DNA of 64,000 bases from Prillingera fragicola (taxonomy: Eukaryota > Basidiomycota > Tremellomycetes > Trichosporonales > Trichosporonaceae), in assembly GCA_002335605.1 (NCBI GenBank), contig BEDY01000003.1, positions 1,798,001-1,862,000 of the forward strand, written 5' to 3'. Numbering within the stretch: position 1 is the first letter of the stretch; the number at the start of each line of letters is the position of its first letter. Shown piece after piece: positions 33,127 to 44,173 of this stretch. The position numbers and the translations under genes are program-made. The notes beneath the pieces were generated by a model. It worked only from the letters and a program-made list of their open reading frames with translations. It was not told the DNA's origin and ran no database searches.

Positions 33127-36004
33127 CTACTCTACATCCGACGAGCGCTGGAAGAGTTCTAAAATCGTCAGCACGATGGCCATTCCAAGGATGACGAGCG
33201 ACGTACTCATGATGTCTGCCATCGAAAGCTTGAGGTTCTTGCCGCCCTGGCCCGAAAGCGCCGCCTGCGCCAGCTCGCGCTTGGAGGTCTGCAGCTCCAG
33301 AATGCGATCCTCCACAGTGTCCTTGACGGTCAGCTTTGAGATGTTGACGTCGAGCTTCTGGCCAAGACGGTGAGCACGGTCAAAGGCCTGGTCCTCGAGA
33401 CTGCAGTTGTCAGTGTTGATCGTCAATGGAGACGTACGCAGGGTTCCACCAGAGGTCACACAGAATGACGTTGTTGCAGCACGTGAGGTTGAGACCAGTG
33501 CTACCGGCCTTGAACGAGATGAGAATGACACGCGTCTTGGTTGAAGTGCGGATCTTCTCAAGTACAACTGAGCGCTGGTCCGCCCGCAGCGAGCCATCGT
33601 CTGTACCGTCAGGTTCCTCCAAGCAGATGCAACTCACAGCGAACGTAGTCGATTCCCTCACGCTTGAAAAACGGCTCAATAAGGTCGAGGAAGCTGGTAA
33701 ACTGCGAAAACACGATCGTCTTCTCCTTGTTCTGGCTGCGTTCGTCGACCTCGGTAATGAGTTTGATCAGCATGCGAATCTTGGCACTCGAGGGAGGCAG
33801 AGCGTCTTGTGGTGCCAGCTTGGCGTGCGTGATCTCGGCACACTCGGGGCACTGCTTTGCCGTCTGGTCCTGCAGACTGTCGTATCAGCTCATCGTCACC
33901 TGCAATGACGTACACAACAAAACAAATATCACACTTTTGCTCCTTTGCGACCGCAAGACCGCCGAGGAGGTCTGCGAGCTCGTCGTCGGATTCATCTGCT
34001 GTCGTGTTGGCCGTTTGATTGGCAATGGCATCCTGGTCCGTGACCAGGGACTTGGTGACGAGTGACGGGTGGTCGCATGCTAAGAGGTTAGCATATCCAA
34101 GAGACAACAACTCACCCTGCCTGAGACGCAACAACATTGTCAGAACCGAGGTGTAGTTTGACATGACAGAACCACTCTTCATAAACTTGTTAAACGTCAT
34201 GGCCGTCTTCTTCTCGAGAGACTCGTAGAACGCGCGCTCGTCCTCGTCAAATGGACAGTCAACAACGTTGACGAAACGGCCTGGCAAGTTGAGAATAGGC
34301 TTGCCGTCTGAATGTTAGCCAGGATACGCACACCGGAGCCCACCGATTGTCGCGTCCTTGGTACGACGCAGCATGATGGCCTTAAGAATAACGTGCAGAC
34401 GTTTCATGGCCACACCAGTGCGACCCTCCTTGACCAGCGAAGAGACACGAGCACGGAACACCTGCCAGTCGTCGAGTGGCCGAGCACGGAGGAACTTGAA
34501 GAGCGAGTAGAGCTCCTCGACATTGTTCTGAATTGGCGTACCCGTGAGACACCAGCGATATTTGGCGCGCAGTTCGACTGCTGCCTTGGCAGCCTGCGTC
34601 TTGTGATTCTTAATGTTCTGAGCCTCGTCGATAACAACACGGAGCCACTTGAGATCAAACAGTGCGTGTTTGGGCTTGGCCTTGGCCTTGGCTGTGCGGC
34701 GCCTGGGTGGTGCGTCACTGTCGCTGTCTTCGTCCGACTCGGCCGTTGGCTTGGCCTTGGTGAGTGCATTAAACTCGGAAGAGAGAATCTGGAAGGTGGT
34801 GATAACAACGTCGTACTTTTCAAGCTCCTTGCCAGCTGACTGTCAGCGCGTACCTGTGAAGGTACTCACTCGTCACGCGGCCCGCTCCGTGATGCGTCGC
34901 CACCTTGAGCAGACCAGGCTGGGTCTTGGTGCGGCACTCGGTTGCCCACTGCTCCATCACGGCCAGAGGAGCAATGATACTGGGGCTGTCAGCTTCGAAG
35001 CACATTTGCCACCCACAGAGTTCCACCCTTGTACACCCGCTTCTCTGCAGCGGTAGGCTTGCCCTCGACAATACGAGCAAGAGTCTGTACAGTCTTTCCG
35101 AGACCCATGTCCTGTTTGTTAGCTCCGAGACCCATAATGCACTCACATCTGCGAGAATTCCACCATACTTGCGCCCAGTCTCACGTTCGCGCATCCACTT
35201 GACACCGCGAACCTGATGAGGCATGAGCTTCATGCTGTCGGCAAACCCCTCGACAATGTTGCTGCCTTCCCCGTCATCGTCGCCTTCATCCTCGCCATCA
35301 CCAACAGCACCAGCAAGCAGCTCGCGCATCTGCTCTTCGGGGTCGCCCTGGCAGCGCTCAAAGTCATCCGCCGTAAACTGGGCCGCACCCAGATCAAACT
35401 CTTCGCCGTTTTGGTCGACTTCCTCCTTCTCCCGCGGAGGGTTCTGGCTCGACGACTTGCTTGACACATTGCTGACTTGCGACGACTGGGTACTCGAGCT
35501 TCCCTCATGTGCCCACGTGGGCCAGCCATCACGGTAGCCTCCAGCTGCTGGGCCTTGGCGATGGAACGGACTTGACTGCGACTGGGGCTGTGACTGGCGA
35601 AAGGCTCCACTGGTTGCTGGTTTGATGTAGGATCCGTATCCCTTTGGAGTTGCAGGGGCTCTGGGTTTCTTGGACTTTAATATAGAGGCTCCGAATCCAA
35701 AAGCTTCGTCGCCGGCTATGGGCTTTGGCTGGGAGGACATGTTGTTGTAGCCCCTTGCTGCCGAGCTTAGTGGTTGAGGGGTAAAGGACGCTTGGTGAAG
35801 AGCATTGAATTGTGAACGAAAGGTTGGGTGACTGAGCACGGGGCGCTGTGTTGTGGTGGGTGTGTCGCCGATCTCATCAGAATCACTATCCGAAACGACC
35901 AGTGGTGTACGCCCAGAGCGAGGGGCACGAGCAGGCGTCGCTGGCGAGTTGGTGAAGTCGATGAGCTCCGAGTACGGATCAAACAGCTTTTGAGACTGGC
36001 TCAT
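33127..36004 (-). CDS. SNF2-family DNA translocase of the Uls1/Rrp1-Rrp2 (Rad5-16) group
   Basis: ATP-dependent DNA translocase, probably acting on SUMO-modified chromatin or recombination intermediates. About 870 aa. The N-terminus (MSQSQKLFDPYSELIDFTNS) is disordered and contains TPLVVSDSDSDEIGD near residue 38, a classic SUMO-interacting motif. Helicase motifs: LMPHQVRGVKWMRE (Q), GGILADDMGLGKTVQTLAR (I, spliced), VVITTFQ, RVVIDEAQNIKN (II, DEAQ), WCLTGTPIQNNVEELYSLFK (III), MLRRTKD. The C-lobe has SFKAGSTGLNLTCCNNVILC, WWNPALEDQAFDRAHRLGQ and DTVEDRILELQ. The RING insert is reduced to CDIC and CPEC about 14 residues apart. The last short exon gives ADIMKLFQRSSDVE. About seven introns. Divergent from cardiolipin synthase. 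Confidence 0.88.
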
Positions 36005-36425
36005 GATTACAAACTATTCGACAGTCGCGGCCGTTCGCCAATGTGTGTATGGGTGCGAGCAAGACGCTTGCTCGTTGCCTTTTACTGATAGTGGAGTAGG
36101 TTGCCGCACCTGTTTGTTTTGATCTCATTTTGAATATTTGATTCCGTCTAGGCGGCAAAGTGCGACGGTCGTCGAGGAACAGATCGGCCAGGGGCGGATC
36201 GAGCGCGGCAAACGTCGTCAGAAGGCTACGTCCAACGCCAAAACCACTGACCAAGCTCCAAAGATGCCCTCGACGGTCTTTCTGGGCATGCCCAGGATAT
36301 CCGTGGGCATTCTCGATGGCCTGGCGTCAACCTCGCGCCTCCAGCTGGTGTCCAGGCAGGCATCAAGGTCACAGAGCTCACTTGCACGGTCGGCAGACCA
36401 CTCGGCATTGTGCCAATGTCGTTCG
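36005..36425. promoter_or_regulatory. Divergent promoter, SNF2 gene / cardiolipin synthase
   Basis: About 420 bp. The downstream gene's frame is open through the second half of it, with an in-frame ATG at 36264, so part of this region could be coding if the longer start is used. No other feature is seen. Confidence 0.4.
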
Positions 36426-37393
36426 ATGTTGAGGGCACGCCACACCCGCTCGTCGCGCGTTCCGGCACTGCTGCAAGCAGCAAGAGCTCTGTCAACTTCG
36501 GCACAGCGCTTCTCCGAGACTCCGGCACCGGCACCGCCAAAGCCACCTGCGAAGGACGGCTCGGATACGGAGCTTCACGAGTCACCGTACACTCTGCCTA
36601 ACGCGCTCACGATTGCCCGCATTGTGGCATGTCCATTCTTGGCCTGGTCGATTGTAAAGGGCAACTTTGAGCTTGCCACTGGTCTTCTCGTCGCTGGAGG
36701 TCTCACAGACTGGGTGAGAGCACTTTTCAAGGCAGCGGCTGATGTCGACAGGTGGATGGATATCTGGCGCGCAAATGGAACCAGAAGACTGTTCTTGGCT
36801 CAATTCTGGATCCTGCGGCAGACAAGATGCTTGTCACGACGCTCGTGGTCACATTGACGTATAAGGGTCTTCTGCCTCGTGAGTGCCTGCTGTAGACAGC
36901 GCTGACCTCCAGTTCCTCTGGCCATTCTCATCTTTGGCCGCGACTTTGGTCTCTCCATGTGGGCCTTTTACCTCCGTTACAAGTCACTTCCCCCGCCCGT
37001 AAGCAGCTTGATGCTCAAAGTAGCTCGGAACTGACTCCCCAAGCGGACACTGAAGCGCTACTTTGACCCTACGATGCCCTCTGCCGAGGTCAAGCCCACG
37101 CAGATCAGCAAGGTTGGTTCGCATTCCTGAACGGCACTAACGCTTAGGTCAACACGGCATTGCAACTGCTTCTCATGGGCGTCACCACCATCTCGCCGCT
37201 TCTCAGCTTTGTCTGGGTCGGCCCTGCCTTGCAAGGCTTGCAGTGAGTAGATCCGAACACGAGCCACGCCCGACAGTCGAGCTGACCAGTCAGGTACATT
37301 GTGGCAACTACCACTATCTGGAGTGGCTTCAGCTACATTGGCCATTCTGGCTTTAAGATTCTGAAGCAGCCAGGGAAGAAGAGCAGTAGCTAG
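36426..37393 (+). CDS. CRD1: Cardiolipin synthase (CDP-alcohol phosphatidyltransferase)
   Basis: Mitochondrial inner-membrane enzyme that joins CDP-diacylglycerol and phosphatidylglycerol. I start at 36426 because MLRARHTRSSRVPALLQAAR with ALSTSAQRF is a textbook mitochondrial presequence; the frame is open further upstream to an ATG at 36264. The mature part begins SPYTLPNALTIARIVACPFL. The CDP-OH-P motif is formed across an intron (36713-36750) as DW-VDGYLARKWNQKTVLGSI then LDPAADKMLVTTLV, giving the required D-G-x2-A-R-x8-G-x3-D-x3-D. Further exons: PLAILIFGRDFGLSMWAFYL, RTLKRYFDPTMPSAEVKPTQ, VNTALQLLLMGVTTISPLLS and YIVATTTIWSGFSYIGHSG. About 250 aa, five introns. Downstream genes are all plus strand to 44 kb. 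Confidence 0.9.
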
Positions 37394-37657
37394 TCATGCA
37401 TGTTATCCATGGGCTGGTGGTCAAACGACACTGCTCAGGCGATATTGACATTTCAGTACATTTGAGTGGCTGCACGACCATTATGACGTCAGGGTCCAAA
37501 GCTGTAAAGGCCATCTGGCAATCCCACACCCGACTGTTGTTTCTTTTTCCTCCACGTAGCCATCCACGTCCTCATCGTGGAATATTAACCTAGATCTCAG
37601 GCTACAAGTCTCCATCTTATCCTATCCGATCGCTTGCCCTTGAAAACATCGACCGTC

Positions 37658-38650
37658 ATGAGCCAGCTTCCCCAGGTGAGCTGCCCAGTCCAGCCGTCAT
37701 CGGCTACCTGGGGTTTGCCACCCAGTTCATCGCTAACGCCACCCAGTACTATACCATCCTCGTGAGCCGGCACGGTATACAGTACAACATCATGCTAACA
37801 GCTTGAAGAACATTGCGTCGACGGCCACGTCGTAAGCTTAGGGGTCTGATGCTGTTCCGCGCTGACTTTGCAGCGAGGAAATCCGTCTGGCCTACCGTCG
37901 CGAGTCGCTCAAGACCCATCCCGACCGCCTGAGCCCCAAGGTCTCGGCAGAGGAGCGGCGTGCCGCTACCGAGCGCTTCGTATGTCTACGAATCTGCTGA
38001 AGTACTGACACGCCAGCAAGCCGTTGCCGACGCCTACTACGTGCTGTCAGACCCCAAGCGCCGCGCCGAGTACGACCAGCTCTTCCGCTCGCGTCCGTCA
38101 AGCGCGTTCACCGGCGACAACGCCAACCCCCACGAGCAGGACCGCGCGAGCAGCAACTTCTTTGAGGAGTTTTCGCGCTTCTTCCAGGACGCGACTGGCG
38201 CTGGTGCTGCCAGGCCAGGAGCCAGCCAAGGGCCCACTGACGAGGACCACGAGACTGCTAGCACCGGATCGGCAAAGCGCCCCGACCCTAATGGAGTGTT
38301 TGGTGACGTCTTTGAGGAGCTGTGAGTGTTGAATGGTAAGGAGGCGGAAGCTGATGTCCTCCAGTCTCGAGCCGGAGGTGGCCAATGTTCACAAGACCTG
38401 GTCCTACGTCGGTGGCGCTGCCGGTGCTGCTATGGGATACATTGTAGGCAACTTGCCTGGCATGATTGTGAGCTTGTTTCATGGTACGTTGCTGACAGTC
38501 CAGGCTGGTGGCTTTGCTGGCAACCGTATCGGCGCCATCCGCGACGCCAAGGGCAAGTCGGTTGCCCAGGTATTTGCGACGCTTCCTGGCAGCCAAAAGG
38601 CGCAGATTCTGCGTGCCCTTGCGTTCAAGGTCCTCGGCAGCATGCAGTGA
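37658..38650 (+). CDS. J-domain protein with a C-terminal glycine-zipper segment
   Basis: The gene begins with tiny exons: 37658-37675 (MSQLPQ), 37747-37761 (15 nt, YYTIL) and 37809-37831 (23 nt, NIASTATS). They join to EEIRLAYRRESLKTHPDRLS, a complete J-domain with HPD and the same spacing as other J-proteins. VADAYYVLSDPKRRAEYDQL completes helix IV. A polar linker (about residues 80-150) follows, with NFFEEFSRFFQDATGAG. After an intron comes EPEVANVHKTWSYVGGAAGA and AMGYIVGNLPGMIAGGFAGN, a GxxxG-rich hydrophobic stretch, then RIGAIRDAKGKSVAQVFATL and a helical end. About 240 aa. It probably recruits Hsp70 to a membrane or an assembly; the partner is unknown. The fungal J-protein subfamily is not one I can name with certainty. 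Confidence 0.82.
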
Positions 38651-39180
38651 GCGCCAGTCAGCGCCCCCAGGCTTAGGTTGTGGATTCGTTTCTTTTCCGG
38701 TAAAATACAGTGTACACGCCCCTTGGTCCTTCGATATTATCTATGCACGATGCAGTCTTTGCACACTTGGCAGCATTATGCATGCAGAGCTTCCCAGCGG
38801 TCTGGCCATGTACTTGAGGTCTTGTTGATACTCGACCAGATGTGGAGGAAACTTGAGTACACGTAATTTCCCACGTGGTGACAAGTAAGTGTGGTCCATG
38901 TCCATGTTGTCTGGTTGTCTTTTTCGAGTCGCTGCAACAAAGTCAGCAATCAACTTCCCTCCTCCACCTCGCCACCTTTCCCCTCAGCTTTGGCCTCGCA
39001 CGAGTCGACGTGCATTGGCTTTTCATCACGATACCAGCAACGTCCATTTTCCGCCGCGCCGCGTCTCCACTTCTCCAGCAACGTCTCCTCCAGCGCACTT
39101 CAGTCATCTCTGTCAGCTCTATCAGATACCTGCACGCGTCCTCCCCTACCTCTATCTACAAAACAACCCCGCGTCACAAC
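38651..39180. promoter_or_regulatory. Promoter and 5' leader of leucyl-tRNA synthetase
   Basis: About 530 bp. A CACGTG box lies at 38872-38877 and a GTAAGT donor-like site at 38885, with possible CAG acceptors after a CT-rich stretch near 38985, so a 5'UTR intron is possible. There is no in-frame ATG between 38875 and 39181, yet the frame is fully open over that whole length (see the entry for 39040-39180). Confidence 0.45.
39040..39180 (+). other. Possible non-AUG N-terminal extension (mitochondrial presequence) of leucyl-tRNA synthetase
   Basis: In frame with and directly before the LeuRS ATG. From the ACG at 39040 the sequence would read as an initiator residue followed by SIFRRAASPLLQQRLLQRTS, then VISVSSIRYLHASSPTSIYK and TTPRHN before M1. 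It has no acidic residue, is rich in Arg, Ser and Leu, and contains RYLHASS, which resembles a processing-peptidase site. Near-cognate candidates are ACG 39028, ACG 39040 and ATT 39046. This is inference: CT-rich 5'UTRs can give such frames by chance. Confidence 0.35.
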
Positions 39181-42100
39181 ATGGCCGCTCAGGTTAAGAA
39201 CGACGCGCCTGCGGGTCAGCCCGTGGTCACCATGGAGAAGGTGAGCTCATCAAACCTCCAAACGGGCCGCATTATATGGCAGCATGGACGAGCACTGACC
39301 CAGTGCATAGACCGACAAGCGCGACTACCTGATCAACATTGAGAAGAAGGCCCAGGCCGCTTGGGTCGACGAGAAGACTTTCGAGACCAACCCCGCTCCC
39401 CTCCCCGAGGGTGTCGCGTCGTACGCCGAGTTCTTCGAGAAGGGTATCCCTATGGAGGATGTCCAGGAGCAGAACCCCAAGTGGTTCGGCACCTTTCCTT
39501 ACGCTTACATGAACGGCCCTCTCCACCTTGGACATGCTTTCACCATTTCAAAGATTGAGTTTGCCGCTGGTTTCGAGCGCATGCGCGGAAAGCGTGTCCT
39601 TTTCCCCGTCGGCTACCACGCCACCGGAATGCCCATCAAGGTACGTCGTTAAACTGTGCGCGATATGCTGACAGAGCAGGCATCTGCCGACAAGCTTATC
39701 CGTGAGATGGAGATGTTTGGTGAGGACTTCTCAGGCTACAGCGCCGAGGTCCCCGAGGAGCCCAAGGAGGCTGCTCACCAGTCTGCCGACAAGTCAAAAG
39801 CCAAGAAGGGAAAGCTCGCTGCCAAGACTGGCACTCAGACCTACCAGTTCCAGATCATGGAGAGCGTCGACATTGCTCGCGAGGACATTCCCAAGTTTGC
39901 CGACACTCACAAGTGGCTCGAGTACTTCCCCCCTATCGCCAAGGCCGACTTGAGCGGTATGGGTGCCCGTGTCGACTGGCGCAGGCAGTTCATCACCACC
40001 CCCGCCAACCTGTACTACGACACCTTTGTTCGCTGGCAGGTGAACAAGCTCCACGCACAGGGACGTATCAAGTTCGGAGAGCGCTACACCGTCTACTCGC
40101 CCAAGGACGGCCAGCCCTGCATGGACCACGACCGTCAGAGTGGTGAGGCTGTCAACCCCCAGGAGTACACTGCAGTCAAGATGGAGGTTCTGCAGTGGGG
40201 CCCTTCGTTCTCCGAGGACGTCAAGAAGACCATCGGTGACCGCAAGGTCTGGATGGTAGCCGCCACGCTCCGTCCCGAGACCATGTACGGCCAGACCAAC
40301 TGCTACGTTGGCCCCACCCTCGACTACGGTCTCTTTGAGGCTTCGGACACTGACCTCTTCCTGATCACTGAGCGCTCTGCTCGCAACATGGCCTTCCAGG
40401 GCACCTTTGACCGCCCCCGTGGTGTCTTCAACAAGGTTGCAGACGTCAAGGGTGCCGACGTTATCGGCACCAAGGTCCGCCCTCCCTTCGGTATCGCCCC
40501 CGAGGTCTACGTCCTCCCCATGGAGGGTGTCCTCGCCACCAAGGGTACCGGTGTTGTTACCTCGGTTCCCTCGGACTCGCCCGACGACTACCGTACTCTC
40601 ATGGACCTCCGCAAGAAGCCCGAGATGTACAAGATTCAGCCCGAGTGGGCCGCCATCGACCCCATTCCGGTGCTCAAGACCCCCAAGTACGGTGACATGG
40701 CAGCTGAGGTTCTTTGCAACGAGCTCAAGATCCAGTCGCAGCGCGACGTCAAGCAGCTCGCCGAGGCCAAGGAGCTTACCTACAAGGAGGGCTTCTACAA
40801 CGGTATCATGACTGTTGGTGACTTCAAGGGCGAGCCCGTTGCCGAGGCCAAGCCCAAGGTCCGCCAGCAGATGATCGAGGCTGGCCTTGGTATGCCCTAC
40901 GCTGAGCCCGAGAGTGAGGTCATCTCGCGTTCGATGGATGTCTGTGTTGTTGCTCTTGCCGACCAGTGGTACCTCGACTACGGAGAGACCGAGTGGCGCG
41001 CCATTGCCGAGAAGCTCCTCAAGCAGCTCAACACTTACGTTCCCGAGACCCGCAACAACTTTGAGGCCGTCCTCGCATGGCTCAACCAGTGGGCCTGCGC
41101 CCGTTCGTTCGGTCTTGGCTCCAAGCTCCCTTGGGACCCCCAGTTCCTCGTCGAGTCGCTCTCGGACTCGACCGTCTACATGTCGTACTACACTGTCGCC
41201 CACCTCCTCCACGACGACTACTTTGGCAAGACTGGCAAGCTCGGCATCACCCCCGAGGACATGACCGACGCCATGTGGGAGTACATTCTCTGCGACGGCG
41301 CGTTCCCCGCCGAGTCCAAGATTCCCACGGAGGTTGCCGCCGAGCTCAAGTACTCGTTCCAGTACTTCTACCCCCTTGACATCCGTTCGTCGGGCAAGGA
41401 CCTCATCCCTAACCACCTTACCTTCTGGATCTACAACCACGCCGCCATCTTCCCCGAGAAGCACTGGCCTCGCTCGGTCCGTTGCAACGGTCACCTCATG
41501 CTCAACGGCTCCAAGATGTCGAAGAGCACGGGTAACTTTATGACCCTTGCCGCTTCGATCAAGAAGTACGGTGCCGACGCTGTTCGTCTCACTCTTGCCG
41601 ACGCTGGTGACGACATCACCGACGCCAACTTTGAGGAGACTGTCGCCAACGCCGCCATTCTCCGTCTCCACACTGCCTGCCTCTGGGCCGAGGAGATGAA
41701 GGCCAATGCCGGCCAGCTCCGTACGGGCGAGTTCAACTCATTCGACAAGCAGTTCCAGGCTGAGATGGACTCGCTCGTTGAGGGTGCCTACAAGGCCTTT
41801 GACCACATGGAGTTCAAGGAGGCCCTTAAGCTTGGTCTCTACGACTTTGAGTCTTCGCGTAACTGGTACCGTCTCATGTCGCTGCCCGACAACGGCGGCC
41901 AGGGCATGCACAATGACCTTGTCTTCGCTTGGATCCGCAACAACGCTCTCCTCCTTGCTCCCTTCACCCCTCACTTTTCCGACTTCATCTGGCGCGACAT
42001 TCTCGGCGAGAAGGGCTCCGTCCAGGACACTCCCTTCCCCAAGCCGTCGGGTCCCATCGACGGTGTCGTCATCCAGGAGCTCGAGTACATGCGTGGTGTT

Positions 42101-42619
42101 GTCGACAACCTCCGTTCCGCCGAGGCTCTCCTCACTCGCCGCAAGGGCAAGAAGGGTCCCGTTGTCAGCTTTGACGTCAGCAAGCCCAAGGCTATGCGGG
42201 TCTACGTTGCTACCGAGTTCCCCGAGTGGCAGAACCAGTGTGTCGACGTCGTCAAGACTGCTTACGATGAGAAGACCAACACCCTTGACGAGGCCAAGAT
42301 GCGCCAGGCTCTCGCCGACGCTGGCCTCAGCAAGGACAAGAAGGCCATGCCCTTCGTCCAGGTCTTCAAGCGCAAGGTCTTCACCACCGGCTCGCGCGCG
42401 TTCGGCCGCTCGCTTCCCTTCAACGAGCTCGAGGCTCTCAAGCTTCTCATTCCTTACATCAAGGTCTCGCTGAAGTACGACTCGGTCGACGTCGTCTCGG
42501 TCGGCGACGCTAAGGCTGCTATTGCGGCCAACGGTGAGGGTGACGGATGGTCGCTCGAGCGCGCAGAGTCGAGCGAGCCCGGATCACCTGCTGTGCAGTT
42601 CTGGAACATCTCGGCTTAG
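39181..42619 (+). CDS. CDC60: Leucyl-tRNA synthetase, cytosolic type
   Basis: Class I synthetase charging tRNA-Leu. Exons 39181-39240, 39311-39640 and 39680-42619 give 1,109 aa, a normal length for the eukaryotic cytosolic enzyme. MAAQVKNDAPAGQPVVTMEK is exon 1. The HIGH motif is in YMNGPLHLGHAFTISK; the long CP1 editing insertion includes TLRPETMYGQTNCYVGP and GTGVVTSVPSDSPDDYRTLM, where the conserved Asp of the editing site is expected. Zinc-type and catalytic-core segments follow (RSFGLGSKLPWDPQFLVESL, DSTVYMSYYTVAHLL). KMSKSTGNF is the KMSKS loop. The C-terminal extension typical of archaeal/eukaryotic LeuRS is present. Codon use is strongly biased to C- and G-ending codons, as in highly expressed genes. 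See the preceding entry for a possible longer isoform. Confidence 0.96.
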
Positions 42620-42899
42620 AAGGAGGTAATCGCCGAAAGCAGATACAGCACTTGTCAGATGCATTAAGTTCATTGCATGTAACGTGAGCAACAGACACGC
42701 TCGGCGGACGCTGTTCCGAGGGCTCGACTCGGCTATGTCCTCAGGCACGCCTCCGCTCCGGATAAAAACAAAAACCTGGGGCTAGTTTAGCCATTTAGCA
42801 GATATAGAAACGTTGCTTCAGCAAGTACATTACGTTGACACCTGTTGCTTTCACTTCTACCAACTCACTCACTACTCTACCTTTTTGCAATCTATTCGA

Positions 42900-44002
42900 A
42901 TGACTGTCACCATGAACAAGCCAGCCACTGTCGTCGACGCGTTCTTGTGCGACATGGACGGCACTCTGCTTGGTGAGTCACCTTTTCTAGACATGTCTCA
43001 GTTGGGGGCTCTCCTAATCACGGCTTGTTGTGGAGCTTGGTGGATAGCGTGATCCTTACTGATGTCAGATTCGACCCCCGCTGTCCTTGCCGTTTGGGAC
43101 ATTTACGCTCGCGAGTACAACCTTGACTTGGAGTACGTTCTTAAGAGTAAGTAGTAACTGAGGGACGCGTCTGCGGAAATTGGCGAGCAGCTCGTCCCCA
43201 ACCTCCTGGCAATGGCTTATATGACTCGTCACTAACGGATCAGCATGTCACGGCTGCCGCACTGTCGACAACATGCGCAACTACTGCAAGATCACCGACC
43301 CCGAGGAGCTTGCCGTGAGTCGCAACTGCACATGCCCGGCTGACAGGGCAGCACCAGACCGTTCGCTTTGAGGAGCTCATTGTCTCGGAGGCTCGTCGTT
43401 TGAAGGAGGAGGGCAAGGCTGGTCTTGCTATTCTCCCCGGCGTTGAGAAGATGCTCACCACTGTGAGTAGGCTGGGCGTAGGGTTATTGCCCACTTCACT
43501 GTGGTGACCGGAGGACCGCCCCGTTGCCCCGGCGCAGAACCTTCCCTTCGTTCCAATACTGACCCCCAGCTCAACACCGCTCCCACCCCCGTCTGGGCTA
43601 TTGTCACCTCGGCGACTAGGGTGTATGCCTCTGCCGCCCTTCCTATTGCCGGTATTCCTCCCTGGCCCGTCCTCATCACTGCCGACAATGTCAAGCTCGG
43701 CAAGCCCAACCCTGAGCCCTACTTGACTGGAGCAGCCAAGCTGGGTATGGACCCCACAAAGTGCATTGTCCTTGAGGACGCGCCTTCCGGTATCAAGTCG
43801 GGTGTTGCTGCTGGAAGCAGGGTGCTTGCTGTGTGCACTAGCCACTCTCGTGCCGAACTCGAGGGTCTCGGAGCCGAGTGGATCGTTGACGACCTCACCA
43901 AGTGCGTTCTGGGCGCATGTTGACTTTGAACTGAAGCTGACCAACTGCAGGGTCAACGTTGAGATTGTCGATGGCAAGGTTGCCGTGACCATTCTCGAGT
44001 AG
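42900..44002 (+). CDS. Glycerol-3-phosphatase (Gpp1/Rhr2-like HAD phosphatase)
   Basis: HAD phosphatase that releases glycerol from glycerol-3-phosphate during osmotic or redox stress. Six or so exons. The start at 42900 gives MTVTMNKPATVVDAFLCDMD, where DMDGTLL is motif I and an intron follows the L; exon 2 continues DSTPAVLAVWDIYAREYNLD. Then CHGCRTVDNMRNYCKITDPE, RFEELIVSEARRLKEEGKAG with LAILPGVEKMLTTL, VWAIVTSATRVYASAALPIA (motif II, Thr-Ser), DNVKLGKPNPEPYLTGAAKL (motif III Lys) and KCIVLEDAPSGIKSGVAAGS (motif IV). A last short exon gives VNVEIVDGKVAVTILE. About 240 aa. A second ATG four codons later could also serve. 2-deoxyglucose-6-phosphatase activity is possible in the same family. 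Confidence 0.88.
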
Positions 44003-44173
44003 AAAACATAGATGCACGCATTGCCAGAATTGTTCCATGGTGAGATGCTTTTTAGAGGGATCTGCTGCATTCATTTTCTACAACTGCCTAATTCTTTCAA
44101 ACATCTACAAACCCACCCGCAGATGACAGAGAAACCATTCTCGTTCCAAGTCGTAATCTCGATGACAATAATT

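Noticed and set aside
39794..41671. 625-codon antisense ORF inside leucyl-tRNA synthetase
   Set aside because: It is the exact reverse of a strongly codon-biased gene. Because TTA, CTA and TCA codons are almost absent in the sense frame, antisense stops are missing. The residue content (Leu/Val/Gly/Glu repeats) has no protein-family logic.
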